This document shows positions 23,466-32,273 of a DNA stretch of 64,000 nt, piece after piece. The position numbers and the translations under genes were made by a program. Source of the stretch: Hyphococcus sp. (lineage in GTDB: Bacteria > Pseudomonadota > Alphaproteobacteria > Caulobacterales > Parvularculaceae); assembly GCA_028281665.1 (NCBI GenBank), contig JANQJK010000001.1:1-64000 (forward strand), given 5' to 3'. The notes beneath the pieces were generated by a model. The model ran no database searches and was not told where the DNA came from. It saw nothing but the letters and a program-made list of their open reading frames with translations. Numbering within the stretch: position 1 is the stretch's first letter; the number at the start of each line of letters is the position of its first letter.

Positions 23466-24581
23466 ATGATGAAACGGCGTCAACTACTGACAGGCGGCGC
23501 GCTTGGCCTCGGAGGGCTGGCCGCAGGCTGCGAATGCGGCGTGCCGGCGGGTCTTGAAAGTATCGGCGGCGCCGTGCGCCAGCGCGAACTCAAAATGGTG
23601 ACCACATGGCCGAAGGACTTTCCCGGTCTCGGGACCATGGCGGAACGCACGGCGAAGTTTATTTCCGATCTTTCCGGCGGAGCGATGACGGTAAAAGTCT
23701 TTGCCGCCGGCGAACTTGTCGCCGCCTTCGAAAGTTTTGACGCCGTCTCCGACGGCGCGGCGGACCTTTATCATGGCGCCGAATATTACTGGGTCGGCAA
23801 ATCGCCGGGATTTGCGTTTTTCACCGCTGTGCCCTTCGGCATGACCACGGCGGAAATCATGGCGTGGACCGAGTTCGGCGGTGGGCAGGAGCTGTGGGAC
23901 GAGCTTTCGGCGAAGTTCAACATCAAGCCATTCGCCGCCGGCAACACGTCAAACCAGTCCGGGGGATGGTTCAAGAAAGAGATCAACAGTCTTGAGGATC
24001 TGCGTGGGCTGAAAATCCGCATGCCGGGCCTGGGCGGCGAAGTCCTGCGGCGCATCGGCGCCAGTGCTGTCGCCCTTTCCGGCGGCGAGATTTACCAGGC
24101 GCTACAGTCCGGCGCCATTGACGCCACGGAATGGGTTGGCCCTTGGAATGATCTCGCTTTCGGATTCTACAATGAAGCGAAGTATTATTATAATCCCGGC
24201 TTCCACGAACCGGGCGCGCAGCTGGGAGTCGGCGTCAATCTCGATGTCTGGAACGGGTTTAACGACACAGAACAGGCGATCATCCGCGGGGCCTGTCAGT
24301 GGGCGAACAACCTTTCTGTCGCTGAGTACATGCATCACAATTCGGCCGCGCTCGACCAGCTCGTTGCCGAGCACGGCGTAGAATTGCGTACGATGCCGGA
24401 AGACGTGCTTGAGGCCGCCGCGGCGGCGTCAACCGAGGTTCTTCTCGAAACGGCGCAAAACGATGAGCTGACGGGACGCATTTTTGAAAGCTTTAAGGCG
24501 TCGCTGACGCGCAGCATGGCGTGGGTTGATGTTTCGGAAGAGGCCTATATGGCCGCGCGCCGCCGACATTTTGCGATCTGA
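23466..24581 (+). CDS. dctP: TRAP transporter solute-binding protein (DctP family)
   Basis: I start at the ATG at 23466, which gives a twin-arginine-like signal ('MMKRRQLLTGGALGLGGLAAGC') with a possible lipobox cysteine; a longer TTG start would bury it. The roughly 371-residue periplasmic protein has 'LKMVTTWPKDFPGLG' at the mature N-terminus and 'DLRGLKIRMPGLGGEVLRRIGAS' with the conserved arginine that binds the substrate carboxylate. 'GGEIYQALQSGAIDATEWVGPWND' follows. This is typical of the TakP/2-oxo-acid subgroup. It is the first gene of dctPQM, 2 bases before dctQ. Confidence 0.94.
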   Translation: MMKRRQLLTGGALGLGGLAAGCECGVPAGLESIGGAVRQRELKMVTTWPKDFPGLGTMAERTAKFISDLSGGAMTVKVFAAGELVAAFESFDAVSDGAADLYHGAEYYWVGKSPGFAFFTAVPFGMTTAEIMAWTEFGGGQELWDELSAKFNIKPFAAGNTSNQSGGWFKKEINSLEDLRGLKIRMPGLGGEVLRRIGASAVALSGGEIYQALQSGAIDATEWVGPWNDLAFGFYNEAKYYYNPGFHEPGAQLGVGVNLDVWNGFNDTEQAIIRGACQWANNLSVAEYMHHNSAALDQLVAEHGVELRTMPEDVLEAAAAASTEVLLETAQNDELTGRIFESFKASLTRSMAWVDVSEEAYMAARRRHFAI

Positions 24582-24582
24582 C

Positions 24583-25386
24583 GTGCTTGAGCTCACCGGC
24601 GACATTCTGAACTGGGCCGCGGCAGGGGTGCTGTTTCCCCTTTTGCTCTTGCCACTGGCGCGCTGTTTCTACGCAGACGAGACGCACAGATTTTACAATA
24701 CAGCGATCTGGTACATCACATATGGCGTCGTTTTCTTGATTGGTGTCTGGTTCGTTATCCTTGTCCCACGTCTAAACACTGGGCAGTCTTTCGCCGAAGC
24801 ATTCTCGGCATCATTGACAAACCAGGCGATCGTACTTCTCGTCGCCGCAATCGTATTCATATTGGGCGGTCCCCAACGCGTCGGTAGACTTTTGGCGCCG
24901 TTGTTCGGCGTCATCGTTCAGCTCACCGGGCGCGCCGTCATGTGGCTGTTGCTGGTGATGGCGCTGGTGCAGTTCGCCGTCGTGCTGTTGCGTTACGTCT
25001 TCGGCGTCAATGAAATCTTCATGCAGGAATCGATCACATATATGCACGGCGCGATCTTCCTGCTCGCGGCCGGCTATGCTTTGCTCACAAACGACCATGT
25101 CCGGGTCGACATTTTCTATCGCGATGCGCCGCCAAAGCGAAAAGCGATCGTCGATCTTCTCGGGACGTATCTGTTTCTGTTTCCGGTCTGCCTGATAATC
25201 CTGTGGACTGCGTCTCCTTATGTCGCGCGGTCCTGGGCGTTCTTTGAGGGGTCGGCCGATACCTCCGGCATCCAGGGCGTTTTCCTGCTCAAAAGTCTCA
25301 TACCCGCCTTCGCCGTTCTGTTGTCGATGGCCGGGTTTGTCATCGCCCATAAAGCGGTCGAGACATTGAAGGGGCGCAGCGGCTGA
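24583..25386 (+). CDS. dctQ: TRAP transporter small permease, extended N-terminus (DctQ)
   Basis: The start is taken as GTG 24583, 1 base after the dctP stop. The C-terminal 165 residues are a normal four-helix DctQ ('MWLLLVMALVQFAVVLLRYVFGVNEIFMQESITYMHG', split by a charged loop 'NDHVRVDIFYRDAPPKRK'). In front are about 100 residues with three further hydrophobic segments ('VLFPLLLLPLA', 'VVFLIGVWFVILVP', 'IVLLVAAIVFILGG'), making a 267-residue protein compared with the usual 160-200. DctQ supports DctM in sodium-driven uptake. Its stop codon overlaps the dctM start by one base. Confidence 0.88.
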   Translation: MLELTGDILNWAAAGVLFPLLLLPLARCFYADETHRFYNTAIWYITYGVVFLIGVWFVILVPRLNTGQSFAEAFSASLTNQAIVLLVAAIVFILGGPQRVGRLLAPLFGVIVQLTGRAVMWLLLVMALVQFAVVLLRYVFGVNEIFMQESITYMHGAIFLLAAGYALLTNDHVRVDIFYRDAPPKRKAIVDLLGTYLFLFPVCLIILWTASPYVARSWAFFEGSADTSGIQGVFLLKSLIPAFAVLLSMAGFVIAHKAVETLKGRSG

Positions 25387-27008
25387 TGGACTTTTCCGCC
25401 ATTGAGACCGGCTTTTGTCTGTGCCACCTCGCCGGCTGGCTCGACGTGATGATGGTCGTCACCCTCTGCGCTCTCCTGATGGCGGGCTATCCGGTTGCGT
25501 TTTCCCTTGGCGGCACGGCGCTCATCTTTGCGGTGATCGGCCTTGCCGCCGGCGTCTTCGATCTTTCCTACATCAAGCCGTTTCCGTCGCGCATTTTCGG
25601 CGCCGTTTCCAACACAACGCTCATCGCCGTGCCGATGTTCGTCCTTATGGGCGTCATTCTTGAAAAATCGAAGATTGCCGAAGACCTGCTCGATGAAATG
25701 GCGAAGCTGTTCGGCTCGATGCGCGGCGGGCTGGGCCTGTCGGTTACCTTTGTCGGCGCGCTCCTCGCAGCATCGACGGGCATTGTCGGCGCCACCGTCG
25801 TCACCATGGGGTTGCTCAGCCTGCCGACCATGTTGCGGCGCGGCTACGATCCGGCCTTCGCGTCAGGGTCCATTGCCGCAGCCGGCACGCTCGGCCAGAT
25901 CATCCCGCCCTCCATCGTTCTTATCCTGTTGGGCGACGTTATCTCCAACTCTTATCAGCGCGCGCAACTGGAATTGGGCGTCACATCGCCGGATACCGTA
26001 TCGGTGGGCCACCTCTTCGCGGGCGCCCTTCTGCCGGGCTTGATGCTCGTCGGGCTGTACATGGCGTGGCAGATTTTTGTCGCCGTAACGCAACCCAGAA
26101 AAGCGCCGGCCATTCCCGCCGAAGAATTGGGCAGCCTGAAGGAAACCTGGATCGCCGCCGCGCGCACCTTGCCCGCACCCCTGCTCCTGATCATCGCTGT
26201 CCTCGGCTCGATCCTCGCCGGCGCGGCGACCCCGACCGAGGCTGCGTCAGTCGGAGCCGTCGGCGCCATGCTGATCGCCGGCGGACGAATGGCGCCCAAA
26301 GGCTCTTTCGCGTTCGGCCGGCCGGCGGTTTACGTCTCCGCAGCGTCTATCGTCGGATTGATCCTCCTCACGTCACTGCTCGATCTTCGCCTCGGGCGGG
26401 AGGCGGTCGCGCCGGTCGAGGCCGCGGGCATTGCCGCCGCCTTCCTCCTTTGCGCCCTGACGCCTTGGGGCCTCGTCGCCAGCCTCGTTCAGATGCGCCG
26501 CGAGCGAACGATCACCCCGATCCTCGATCAAACGACCCGCGTCACCACGATGGTCTTTTCAATTCTCATCGGCGCCGCACTCTTCTCCCTCGTCTTTCGC
26601 GGTTTGGGCGGCGATGAAACAGTCGAACACGCGCTTGCCGCGACCCCGGGCGGCATCGCCGGCGCCGTCATTGTCGTCATGGCCGTCATGTTCCTGCTGG
26701 GCTTCTTCCTCGACTTTATTGAAATCACCTTCGTGGTCGTCCCGCTGGTCGGGCCGCCGCTCCTGATGATGGGGCTCGATCCGGTCTGGCTCGGCGTCAT
26801 GATGGCGATCAACCTGCAAACCTCGTTCCTGACGCCGCCCTTCGGGTTCGCACTGTTTTACCTGCGCGGCGTCGCCCCGCCTGAAGTCAGAACAGCGCAG
26901 ATCTATGCCGGGGCAATTCCTTTCATCTTTATACAGATTTTGGCGCTGGCGATGCTGGCGGCTTTCCCGGCGATTGCAACCTGGCTGCCGGGCGCACTGT
27001 ACAATTAG
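25386..27008 (+). CDS. dctM: TRAP transporter large permease (DctM)
   Basis: The ATG shares its A with the dctQ stop (TGATG). The 540-residue protein has the DctM helices and signatures: 'GTALIFAVIGLAAG', 'MFVLMGVILEKSKIAEDLLDEMAKLFG', 'GIVGATVVTMGLLSLPTML', 'AAAGTLGQIIPPSIVLILLGD', and near the end 'FFLDFIEITFVVVPLVGPPLL' and 'LQTSFLTPPFGFALFYLRG'. It is longer than the classical 430-residue form because of extra hydrophobic segments in the middle (about 310-400), as in other large TRAP permeases of the TakP group. It is the transport subunit of the dctPQM system. Confidence 0.95.
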   Translation: MDFSAIETGFCLCHLAGWLDVMMVVTLCALLMAGYPVAFSLGGTALIFAVIGLAAGVFDLSYIKPFPSRIFGAVSNTTLIAVPMFVLMGVILEKSKIAEDLLDEMAKLFGSMRGGLGLSVTFVGALLAASTGIVGATVVTMGLLSLPTMLRRGYDPAFASGSIAAAGTLGQIIPPSIVLILLGDVISNSYQRAQLELGVTSPDTVSVGHLFAGALLPGLMLVGLYMAWQIFVAVTQPRKAPAIPAEELGSLKETWIAAARTLPAPLLLIIAVLGSILAGAATPTEAASVGAVGAMLIAGGRMAPKGSFAFGRPAVYVSAASIVGLILLTSLLDLRLGREAVAPVEAAGIAAAFLLCALTPWGLVASLVQMRRERTITPILDQTTRVTTMVFSILIGAALFSLVFRGLGGDETVEHALAATPGGIAGAVIVVMAVMFLLGFFLDFIEITFVVVPLVGPPLLMMGLDPVWLGVMMAINLQTSFLTPPFGFALFYLRGVAPPEVRTAQIYAGAIPFIFIQILALAMLAAFPAIATWLPGALYN

Positions 27009-27131
27009 CGCCTTCCGCTGAAACCCGCTTACAGCCTGAAGAACCTTTGTGAATCAAAGGCGTTTGAAGAAATTCGTCCATTGATGTATTCGGAGCGCAG
27101 CCAAAAACGTTCTTTCTGGGGAGGAAAGCAT

Positions 27132-27788
27132 ATGAAAATCACTACAAGCGCCGCCTTGGCATCGCTGTTGACGCTTGCCGCGCAGGCAAGCGCAAATGAC
27201 GCAACGCCCAGGCTGCACCCAACGGAAGCCGCCTGCGTTACCTATGAAACCTCCGGTCCGATGATGTCTGGTCAGACGACCCGGTGCCATCGCGACTACG
27301 CCTATGAGCAGTATGAAATTGTGAACACCAACATTTCATTCGCCGGCGTCTCCCAAAGCCAGGACCAGCACACCATTACCATCGGCGACTGGATTTACGC
27401 CATCAATCTGCAAACCAATAAAGGCACGAAAACCAAGAATCCTATGTATGAGGGGCTCGTCTCAGCACTTGACGATTCATCGCCCGAAGAGATGACGGAT
27501 GTGTTTTTGAACGCCATGGGGATGACGCCAAACGGTCAGTCGAAGACCGTCGCAAACGTCCAGTGCGATATCTACACATCGGCGATGATGGGCACGGTTT
27601 GCATTACGGATGGCGGCCTGATGCTCGAGCAGGAATTCATGGGAACGACGCAAGTCGCCACATCCGTTGCTATTGGCGACAGCGGCGCCGAGGAAAACTA
27701 TACGCTTTATCAGAACGTGCCGATTACGGACGGACCGGACCTGTCGAACGGCTTACAAGGACTGTTCGATCAGATGGGGCAGCAATAG
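27132..27788 (+). CDS. Secreted hypothetical protein
   Basis: The ATG at 27132 is preceded by GGGGAGGAAAG and gives a clean Sec signal peptide ('MKITTSAALASLLTLAAQASA', cleavage near residue 22). The mature part has about 195 residues with four cysteines ('ACVTYE', 'TTRCHRD', 'VQCDIY', 'TVCITDG') that could form two disulfides. It shows repeated beta-strand patterns ('NTNISFAGVSQSQDQHTITIGDWIYAI') and an acidic C-terminus. I recognise no named domain. It is likely periplasmic. It converges with the M48 protease gene, whose stop is 12 bases away. Confidence 0.75.
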   Translation: MKITTSAALASLLTLAAQASANDATPRLHPTEAACVTYETSGPMMSGQTTRCHRDYAYEQYEIVNTNISFAGVSQSQDQHTITIGDWIYAINLQTNKGTKTKNPMYEGLVSALDDSSPEEMTDVFLNAMGMTPNGQSKTVANVQCDIYTSAMMGTVCITDGGLMLEQEFMGTTQVATSVAIGDSGAEENYTLYQNVPITDGPDLSNGLQGLFDQMGQQ

Positions 27789-27800
27789 AGCGATTTCCGG

Positions 27801-28766
27801 CTAGGCTGCGCCGCCGGCGAACTCCCGTAACGCCTCTATCCGCTTTTCGATCGGCGGGTGCGTCGCGAACACGCCGGCGAAACGGGCGCGGTTTTCGACC
27901 ATCATCTGCTGCACGTCATTGGGCGCGTCGATATGGGCGTTGCCGGATATTTTTTGGAGGGCGCGGATCATGGCGTCGGGGTTGCGCGTCAGCTCGGCGG
28001 CGCCGGCGTCGGCGAGATACTCGCGTTTCTGCGACAGCGAGAATCGGATCACCAGCGCCAGAAGATAAGCGATGACGATCAGCGCAACGGCGATCAGGAT
28101 AAGCGCGCCACCGCCGCGACTGTCTCCATTACGCGAACGGGTGTGCCCGCCCATACGCACGCCGCGCCGGAACATCCCTTCGAACAGCATCTCGCCAAAG
28201 AATGAAAAGATCCCGACAAAGATAACGGCAATAACCAGCAGGCGCACGTCCTTGTTTTCGATATGGGTGAGTTCATGAGCGAGCACGGCTTCAAGTTCGT
28301 CTTTTTCCAGCGCTTCCATCAATCCGCGCGTCACCGTAATCTTGTAGCTCTTTTCGCTCAGACCGCTGGCGAAGGCGTTGAGCGCGGGCGTCTCGACAAT
28401 GTTGAGCCGAGGCATCGCAATCCCGCGGGCGATGCAGAGGTTTTCGAGGAGATTGTAAATCTCAGGCGCTTCCTTGCGCGACAGGCTTTTGGCGCCCACC
28501 GACGCCTCGATAATGCTTTGATGAAAGCCCCAGGCGATAAGGAACCAAACGCCGGCGCCAAGAAATGCAAACGGCCAGAGCCGGCTCATATAGTCAAAGG
28601 CCATGGCCAGTCCCTGCTCCACCGAAGAGACGTATTGCGTAAGCGCGACAAAGCCCACAGCAAGCCCGTACATCAAAATCATGAGCAGCAGCGGAAAGCC
28701 GGCGAGCAACAGAACCGACTTCAGATTGTTGTTCCAGATATGGGTTTGCAGGCCGTAAGCGCCCAT
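27801..28766 (-). CDS. M48-family membrane zinc metalloprotease (HtpX-like)
   Basis: The ATG at 28766 shares its A with the racemase stop (TAATG). The 321-residue protein has two N-terminal membrane helices, the zinc motif HELTH in 'LAHELTHIENKD', a second hydrophobic pair after the motif, and the third ligand in 'QKREYLADAGAAELT'. The end 'FATHPPIEKRIEALREF' is typical of HtpX-like proteases, which degrade misfolded membrane proteins. It is the last gene of an operon with lemA, GNAT and racemase. LemA and M48 proteases are often neighbours, which supports a shared envelope-stress role. Confidence 0.93.
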   Translation of the reverse strand: MGAYGLQTHIWNNNLKSVLLLAGFPLLLMILMYGLAVGFVALTQYVSSVEQGLAMAFDYMSRLWPFAFLGAGVWFLIAWGFHQSIIEASVGAKSLSRKEAPEIYNLLENLCIARGIAMPRLNIVETPALNAFASGLSEKSYKITVTRGLMEALEKDELEAVLAHELTHIENKDVRLLVIAVIFVGIFSFFGEMLFEGMFRRGVRMGGHTRSRNGDSRGGGALILIAVALIVIAYLLALVIRFSLSQKREYLADAGAAELTRNPDAMIRALQKISGNAHIDAPNDVQQMMVENRARFAGVFATHPPIEKRIEALREFAGGAA

Positions 28767-29464
28767 TACGCGCCACCGAAGGCGTAGCGCGCAGCGGCGG
28801 CGGCGTGGAGCGCCGTCGTGTCGAGCACCGGTAAATCCGTATGCGACTGATTGAGAATCATGCACAGTTCGGTGCAGCCGAGAATAACGCCGTCTGCGCC
28901 TTCGCTTCGCCAACGGTTGATAATGCCGAGATATTCCTCGCGGCTTTCATCCCTGACGATCCCATCGACAAGTTCGTCGAGAATGATCCGGCCGATGGTC
29001 GCCTGTTCGTCAGCGTCCGGCACAAAGACGTCGCCGGCAAACCGTTTGCCAAGCGCGCGCCGATAGTGATCCCCGCTCATCACGACAGGCGTTCCCGTCA
29101 GCAGCGGGCGCTTAACGCCGCGGGCGCGCATTTCATCGGCCAGAACGTCCAGCATATGAATGAGCGGCAGGCCCGTGGCCTCGTGCGCCGCATCAGCGGC
29201 GACATGGGTTGTGTTCGACGAGATCACCAGCGCGTCGACGCCACCAGCCTTCAGGTGTTTAGCGCCTTTCACGACTTCGGCGATAAAGGCGTCCCAGTCG
29301 CGATTGTCGTAGTGACGGATCATCACGCCGTAATCGAGAGCGTAGAGAAGAATGTTCGCCGAGTGCTGGCCGCCGAAACGCGCCCGCGCCGCCTCATTCA
29401 ACAGGCGATAGTAAATCGCCGTCGCTTCCGGGCTGACGCCGCCTATGAGGCCGAGGAGTTTCAT
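28766..29464 (-). CDS. Aspartate/glutamate racemase-family amino acid racemase
   Basis: The 232-residue protein has the two pseudo-symmetric lobes of PLP-independent racemases: 'LIGGVSPEATAIYYRLLNE' at the start, 'VISSNTTHVAAD' near 82 and 'VILGCTELCMIL' near 195. The first active-site position is Thr instead of Cys while the second Cys is present, as in YgeA-type broad-specificity racemases. Substrate is therefore uncertain. It overlaps the upstream acetyltransferase by 4 bases (ATGA) and the downstream protease by 1 base, so it is tightly co-translated within the lemA operon. Confidence 0.88.
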   Translation of the reverse strand: MKLLGLIGGVSPEATAIYYRLLNEAARARFGGQHSANILLYALDYGVMIRHYDNRDWDAFIAEVVKGAKHLKAGGVDALVISSNTTHVAADAAHEATGLPLIHMLDVLADEMRARGVKRPLLTGTPVVMSGDHYRRALGKRFAGDVFVPDADEQATIGRIILDELVDGIVRDESREEYLGIINRWRSEGADGVILGCTELCMILNQSHTDLPVLDTTALHAAAAARYAFGGA

Positions 29465-30060
29465 GCGACGCTCCCGTTCTGAGCCGGCCGAAGCATGGCC
29501 AGCAGGGGCGGCGCGCCGTCGGGAAGCGGCAGCAGTCCGGTCGGCTGAAATCCGAGACGTTCATAAAGCGGCGTGTTGTGGGGTTTGGAGTTTTCAAGAT
29601 AAGCCGCCGCCCCGTCCGCGTCCGCCCGCGCGAGGCCGGCGCGAACGAGCGCGCCGCCGAAGCCTTTGCCTTGTGCATGGGGGCGCACGCCAACAGCGAA
29701 AAGATAATAGTGAGCGTCGCGCGGATGGTTCGCGGCGAGAACGGAGCCCGTTGTTGTCATGCGGCGCACCGCGCCGGCGCCGCCGCTTGCGAGCACGCGC
29801 AACGCAAGCTCAATCTGACGCAAGGCCGGAAACCGCGGACGCACTCGCGCCGGCAGCCAAAGCGTCGCGGCCGCATCGCCGGCGACATGGCCGAACCCGT
29901 CGCGAAGATATATCGAATTCGTCATAATCCTGAACATATCGCCAATCGGTCTTCGATGGCCGAACATCCAGTTCATGACGGGGTCGTCCGAAAAAGCCTC
30001 GGTCAGAATGTCCGCAACACGGGCAGCGTCATCCAATGCAGCGGCGCGTATCTCAGTCAT
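29461..30060 (-). CDS. GNAT-family N-acetyltransferase
   Basis: The 199-residue protein has the GNAT core, with acetyl-CoA binding motif A in 'LFAVGVRPHAQGKGFGGALVRAGL' (about 118-145) and 'YLENSKPHNTPLYERLGFQ' for strand 5 and helix 4. The N-terminus 'EIRAAALDDAARVADILTEAF' is typical. The acceptor substrate is unknown. Its stop overlaps the racemase start by 4 bases, and lemA lies 27 bases upstream. Confidence 0.9.
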   Translation of the reverse strand: MTEIRAAALDDAARVADILTEAFSDDPVMNWMFGHRRPIGDMFRIMTNSIYLRDGFGHVAGDAAATLWLPARVRPRFPALRQIELALRVLASGGAGAVRRMTTTGSVLAANHPRDAHYYLFAVGVRPHAQGKGFGGALVRAGLARADADGAAAYLENSKPHNTPLYERLGFQPTGLLPLPDGAPPLLAMLRPAQNGSVA

Positions 30061-30087
30061 GACATATTCGGGCGACGGCGCCCTGCG

Positions 30088-30654
30088 TTACGAGAATGAG
30101 ACCTCCGGCGCCGCTTCGATCTGATCGCGGCTGCCTTCCGGCACTTCGAAATATTCCTTCGTCGTGAAGTTGCCAAGCGGCGCAATCAGATTGCCGGGGA
30201 TCTGCTGGATCGCCGTGTTGAATTCCTGAACCGCGTTGTTGAAGAAGCGCCGCGCCGCTGCAATTTTGTTTTCAACGTCGGACAGTTCGCGCTGTAACTC
30301 CATAAAGTTCTGGTTTGCTTTGAGATCCGGATAGGCTTCGGCCAGGGCGAACAGCTTGCCCAGCGCGGCGCCGAGAACGCCTTCCGCCGCCCCTTGCGCA
30401 GCGGGCCCGTGCGCAGCCTGTGCGGCGCTGCGCGCCATGATGACGGCGTCGAGCGTGTCCTGTTCATGGGATGCGTATCCCTTCACCGTCTCCACGAGAT
30501 TTGGGATCAGGTCGTGACGCTGCTTCAGTTGCACGTCCACATCGGCAAAGGCCTGTTCCGTGCGCTGCGACAGGGCGACGATGCGGTTGTAGATAACGAT
30601 GACGAAGACGACGACCGCAATAACAAGGCCGATGAATACGAGAAAACCGGACAT
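30088..30654 (-). CDS. lemA: LemA family protein
   Basis: The 188-residue protein has a single N-terminal membrane helix ('FLVFIGLVIAVVVFVIVIYN') and a helical-bundle domain with the family signature 'AFADVDVQLKQRHDLIPNLVETVKGY'. Further matches are 'FALAEAYPDLKANQNFMELQRELSDVENKIAAARRFFN' and 'VQEFNTAIQQIPGNLIA'. The end 'YFEVPEGSRD' is usual. Its biochemical role is unsettled. It is the first gene of a four-gene operon ending in an M48 protease, a frequent LemA partner. Confidence 0.95.
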   Translation of the reverse strand: MSGFLVFIGLVIAVVVFVIVIYNRIVALSQRTEQAFADVDVQLKQRHDLIPNLVETVKGYASHEQDTLDAVIMARSAAQAAHGPAAQGAAEGVLGAALGKLFALAEAYPDLKANQNFMELQRELSDVENKIAAARRFFNNAVQEFNTAIQQIPGNLIAPLGNFTTKEYFEVPEGSRDQIEAAPEVSFS

Positions 30655-30812
30655 AGTCTCTCCTTTGCGCCGGGCGCAGAGCGCCGTTTAGCTGACCGGG
30701 GCGCAAACCCCTCCCGGCACTCTATATGGTGTTTTTTTGCCACAGAGCAACGTCGAAGCTGGGGGGCGCGCCAAAACGGGACGGCGCGTGACCCAGTCGG
30801 ATCCAGCCGCTA

Positions 30813-31568
30813 CTAGGCCGTAATGCCGCCGTCGATCTTGAATTCGGACGCCGTTACAAACCGCGATTCGTCCGAGGCCAGATAAAGCGCGCAATATCCA
30901 ATGTCCTCCGGCTCTCCGAGCCGTTTAAGGGGTATCTGACGTACGAGCTTGTGATCGCTGCCGTCTTTCAGCATCGGCTCAAGGATCGGCGTCCGCGTGA
31001 AGACAGGATGGATGGAATTGCACCGGATATCGTAGCCCGATCGCGCGCAGTGGAGCGCGATTGATTTCGTCATCATCCAGACCGCCGCCTTGGCCGCATT
31101 GTACGCGATGAAATTGCCGTCGGCCACTAGCCCTGCAACGGAGGAGATGTTGATGATGGACGCCGGCTGGTTCTCTTTCAGGTAAGGCATGGCGAGCTGC
31201 GTGCCGACGAAAATCGAATCCACGTCAACGTCGTTGACGCGCCGCCAGTTTTCAAAGCTTTCCGTTTCAATGTTGCCGAAGGATCCGATGCCGGCATTAT
31301 TGATCAGCACACTGATCCCGCCCATAAACTCGTTCGCCTCGGCAAGCGCCCGCTCCCAGTCATCCTTGCTGGTAACGTCATGCTGAATGGCGATGGCGGC
31401 GCCCGAGTGCTTTTCGTTTATGGCCGCGGCCGTTTCGCGCGCGCCCTCGATATTCACATCGCTGACGGCGACTGTTGCGCCCTCGTCCACAAGCATCTGC
31501 GCGAAACACGCGCCAAGTCCCTGCGCCCCGCCTGTAATAAAAGCCTTCTTGCCCGCAACCCGCGCCAT
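30813..31568 (-). CDS. Short-chain dehydrogenase/reductase (SDR)
   Basis: Two consecutive ATGs exist; the second (31568) has the better spacing (7 bases) from GGGAG. The protein of about 251 residues is a classical SDR with 'ITGGAQGLGACFAQ' (cofactor binding), 'NNAGIGSFG', the catalytic Ser in 'INISSVAG', and Tyr/Lys in 'YNAAKAAVWM'. The Asp after strand 2 ('VAVSDVNIEGA') favours NAD. The end 'SDESRFVTASEFKIDGGI' is typical. The closest functional labels are 3-beta/7-alpha hydroxysteroid or cyclopentanol dehydrogenases, but substrate assignment is not possible. It appears to be transcribed alone. Confidence 0.92.
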   Translation of the reverse strand: MARVAGKKAFITGGAQGLGACFAQMLVDEGATVAVSDVNIEGARETAAAINEKHSGAAIAIQHDVTSKDDWERALAEANEFMGGISVLINNAGIGSFGNIETESFENWRRVNDVDVDSIFVGTQLAMPYLKENQPASIINISSVAGLVADGNFIAYNAAKAAVWMMTKSIALHCARSGYDIRCNSIHPVFTRTPILEPMLKDGSDHKLVRQIPLKRLGEPEDIGYCALYLASDESRFVTASEFKIDGGITA

Positions 31569-31637
31569 CATGCATCTCCCTATTCGGGTTTCGCCATGCC
31601 ACAGGCGAGGACGACGATAAAGCGAAGAAAGCAGCGC

Positions 31638-32264
31638 CTATGGGTTGCGGGCGAAGATCAGATGCAGGCCCAGCCCGCCGAAAACGAGCGCTGATGCGGT
31701 GCGGATGCGCGCCCGCAACGCGGCGGACGACGCCACGCGGTCGCGCAAACGCCCCGCCGCGCCGGCGACAGCGATCAACACAATCACGCCGCTTACGCTG
31801 AATACCGCGCCCAGAAACAAAACCTGGGCCCAGAGCGGTCCGGCGGCTTCGCTCGTAAAGGCCGGCAGGAACGCGATGTAAAAGAGCCCGACTTTGGGAT
31901 TGAGGAGGTTCGTGATCAGCCCCGCGCGGAATGCGGCGACGGCATCACCAGCGCCGGTTGCTTCGATCGTCTCACGGCGGTGGCGATAAGTCTGCACCGC
32001 CAGATACACAAGATAACACCCGCCGGCGATGCGGATAATGGTAAGGGCATGGTGCGAAGCCGACAGCAACGCCGCCAGGCCGACGGCGGTCGCGCCCGCC
32101 CAGACCAGAGACCCGCAGCCGATGCCAATCGCCGCAGCAATACCCGATCGGGCGCCGCCCTTGATGGAACTCGCCAACGTAAAGGCCATATCGGGCCCGG
32201 GCGTGATGTTCAGTAAAACGGCGCCGGCGAGAAATACTAAATAGGTTTCCGCAGGCAGCGCCAT
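31638..32264 (-). CDS. LysE-family amino acid exporter
   Basis: The 208-residue inner-membrane protein has six hydrophobic segments and the LysE/RhtB signature near the N-terminus ('LLNITPGPDMAFTLASSIKGGARSGIAAAIGIGCG'). 'NLLNPKVGLFYIAFLPAF' marks the central helix. Members export amino acids or homoserine lactone-like compounds. It lies 9 bases downstream of the DUF1476 gene on the same strand, so the two may be co-transcribed. Confidence 0.93.
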   Translation of the reverse strand: MALPAETYLVFLAGAVLLNITPGPDMAFTLASSIKGGARSGIAAAIGIGCGSLVWAGATAVGLAALLSASHHALTIIRIAGGCYLVYLAVQTYRHRRETIEATGAGDAVAAFRAGLITNLLNPKVGLFYIAFLPAFTSEAAGPLWAQVLFLGAVFSVSGVIVLIAVAGAAGRLRDRVASSAALRARIRTASALVFGGLGLHLIFARNP

Positions 32265-32273
32265 CGCCGAAAG

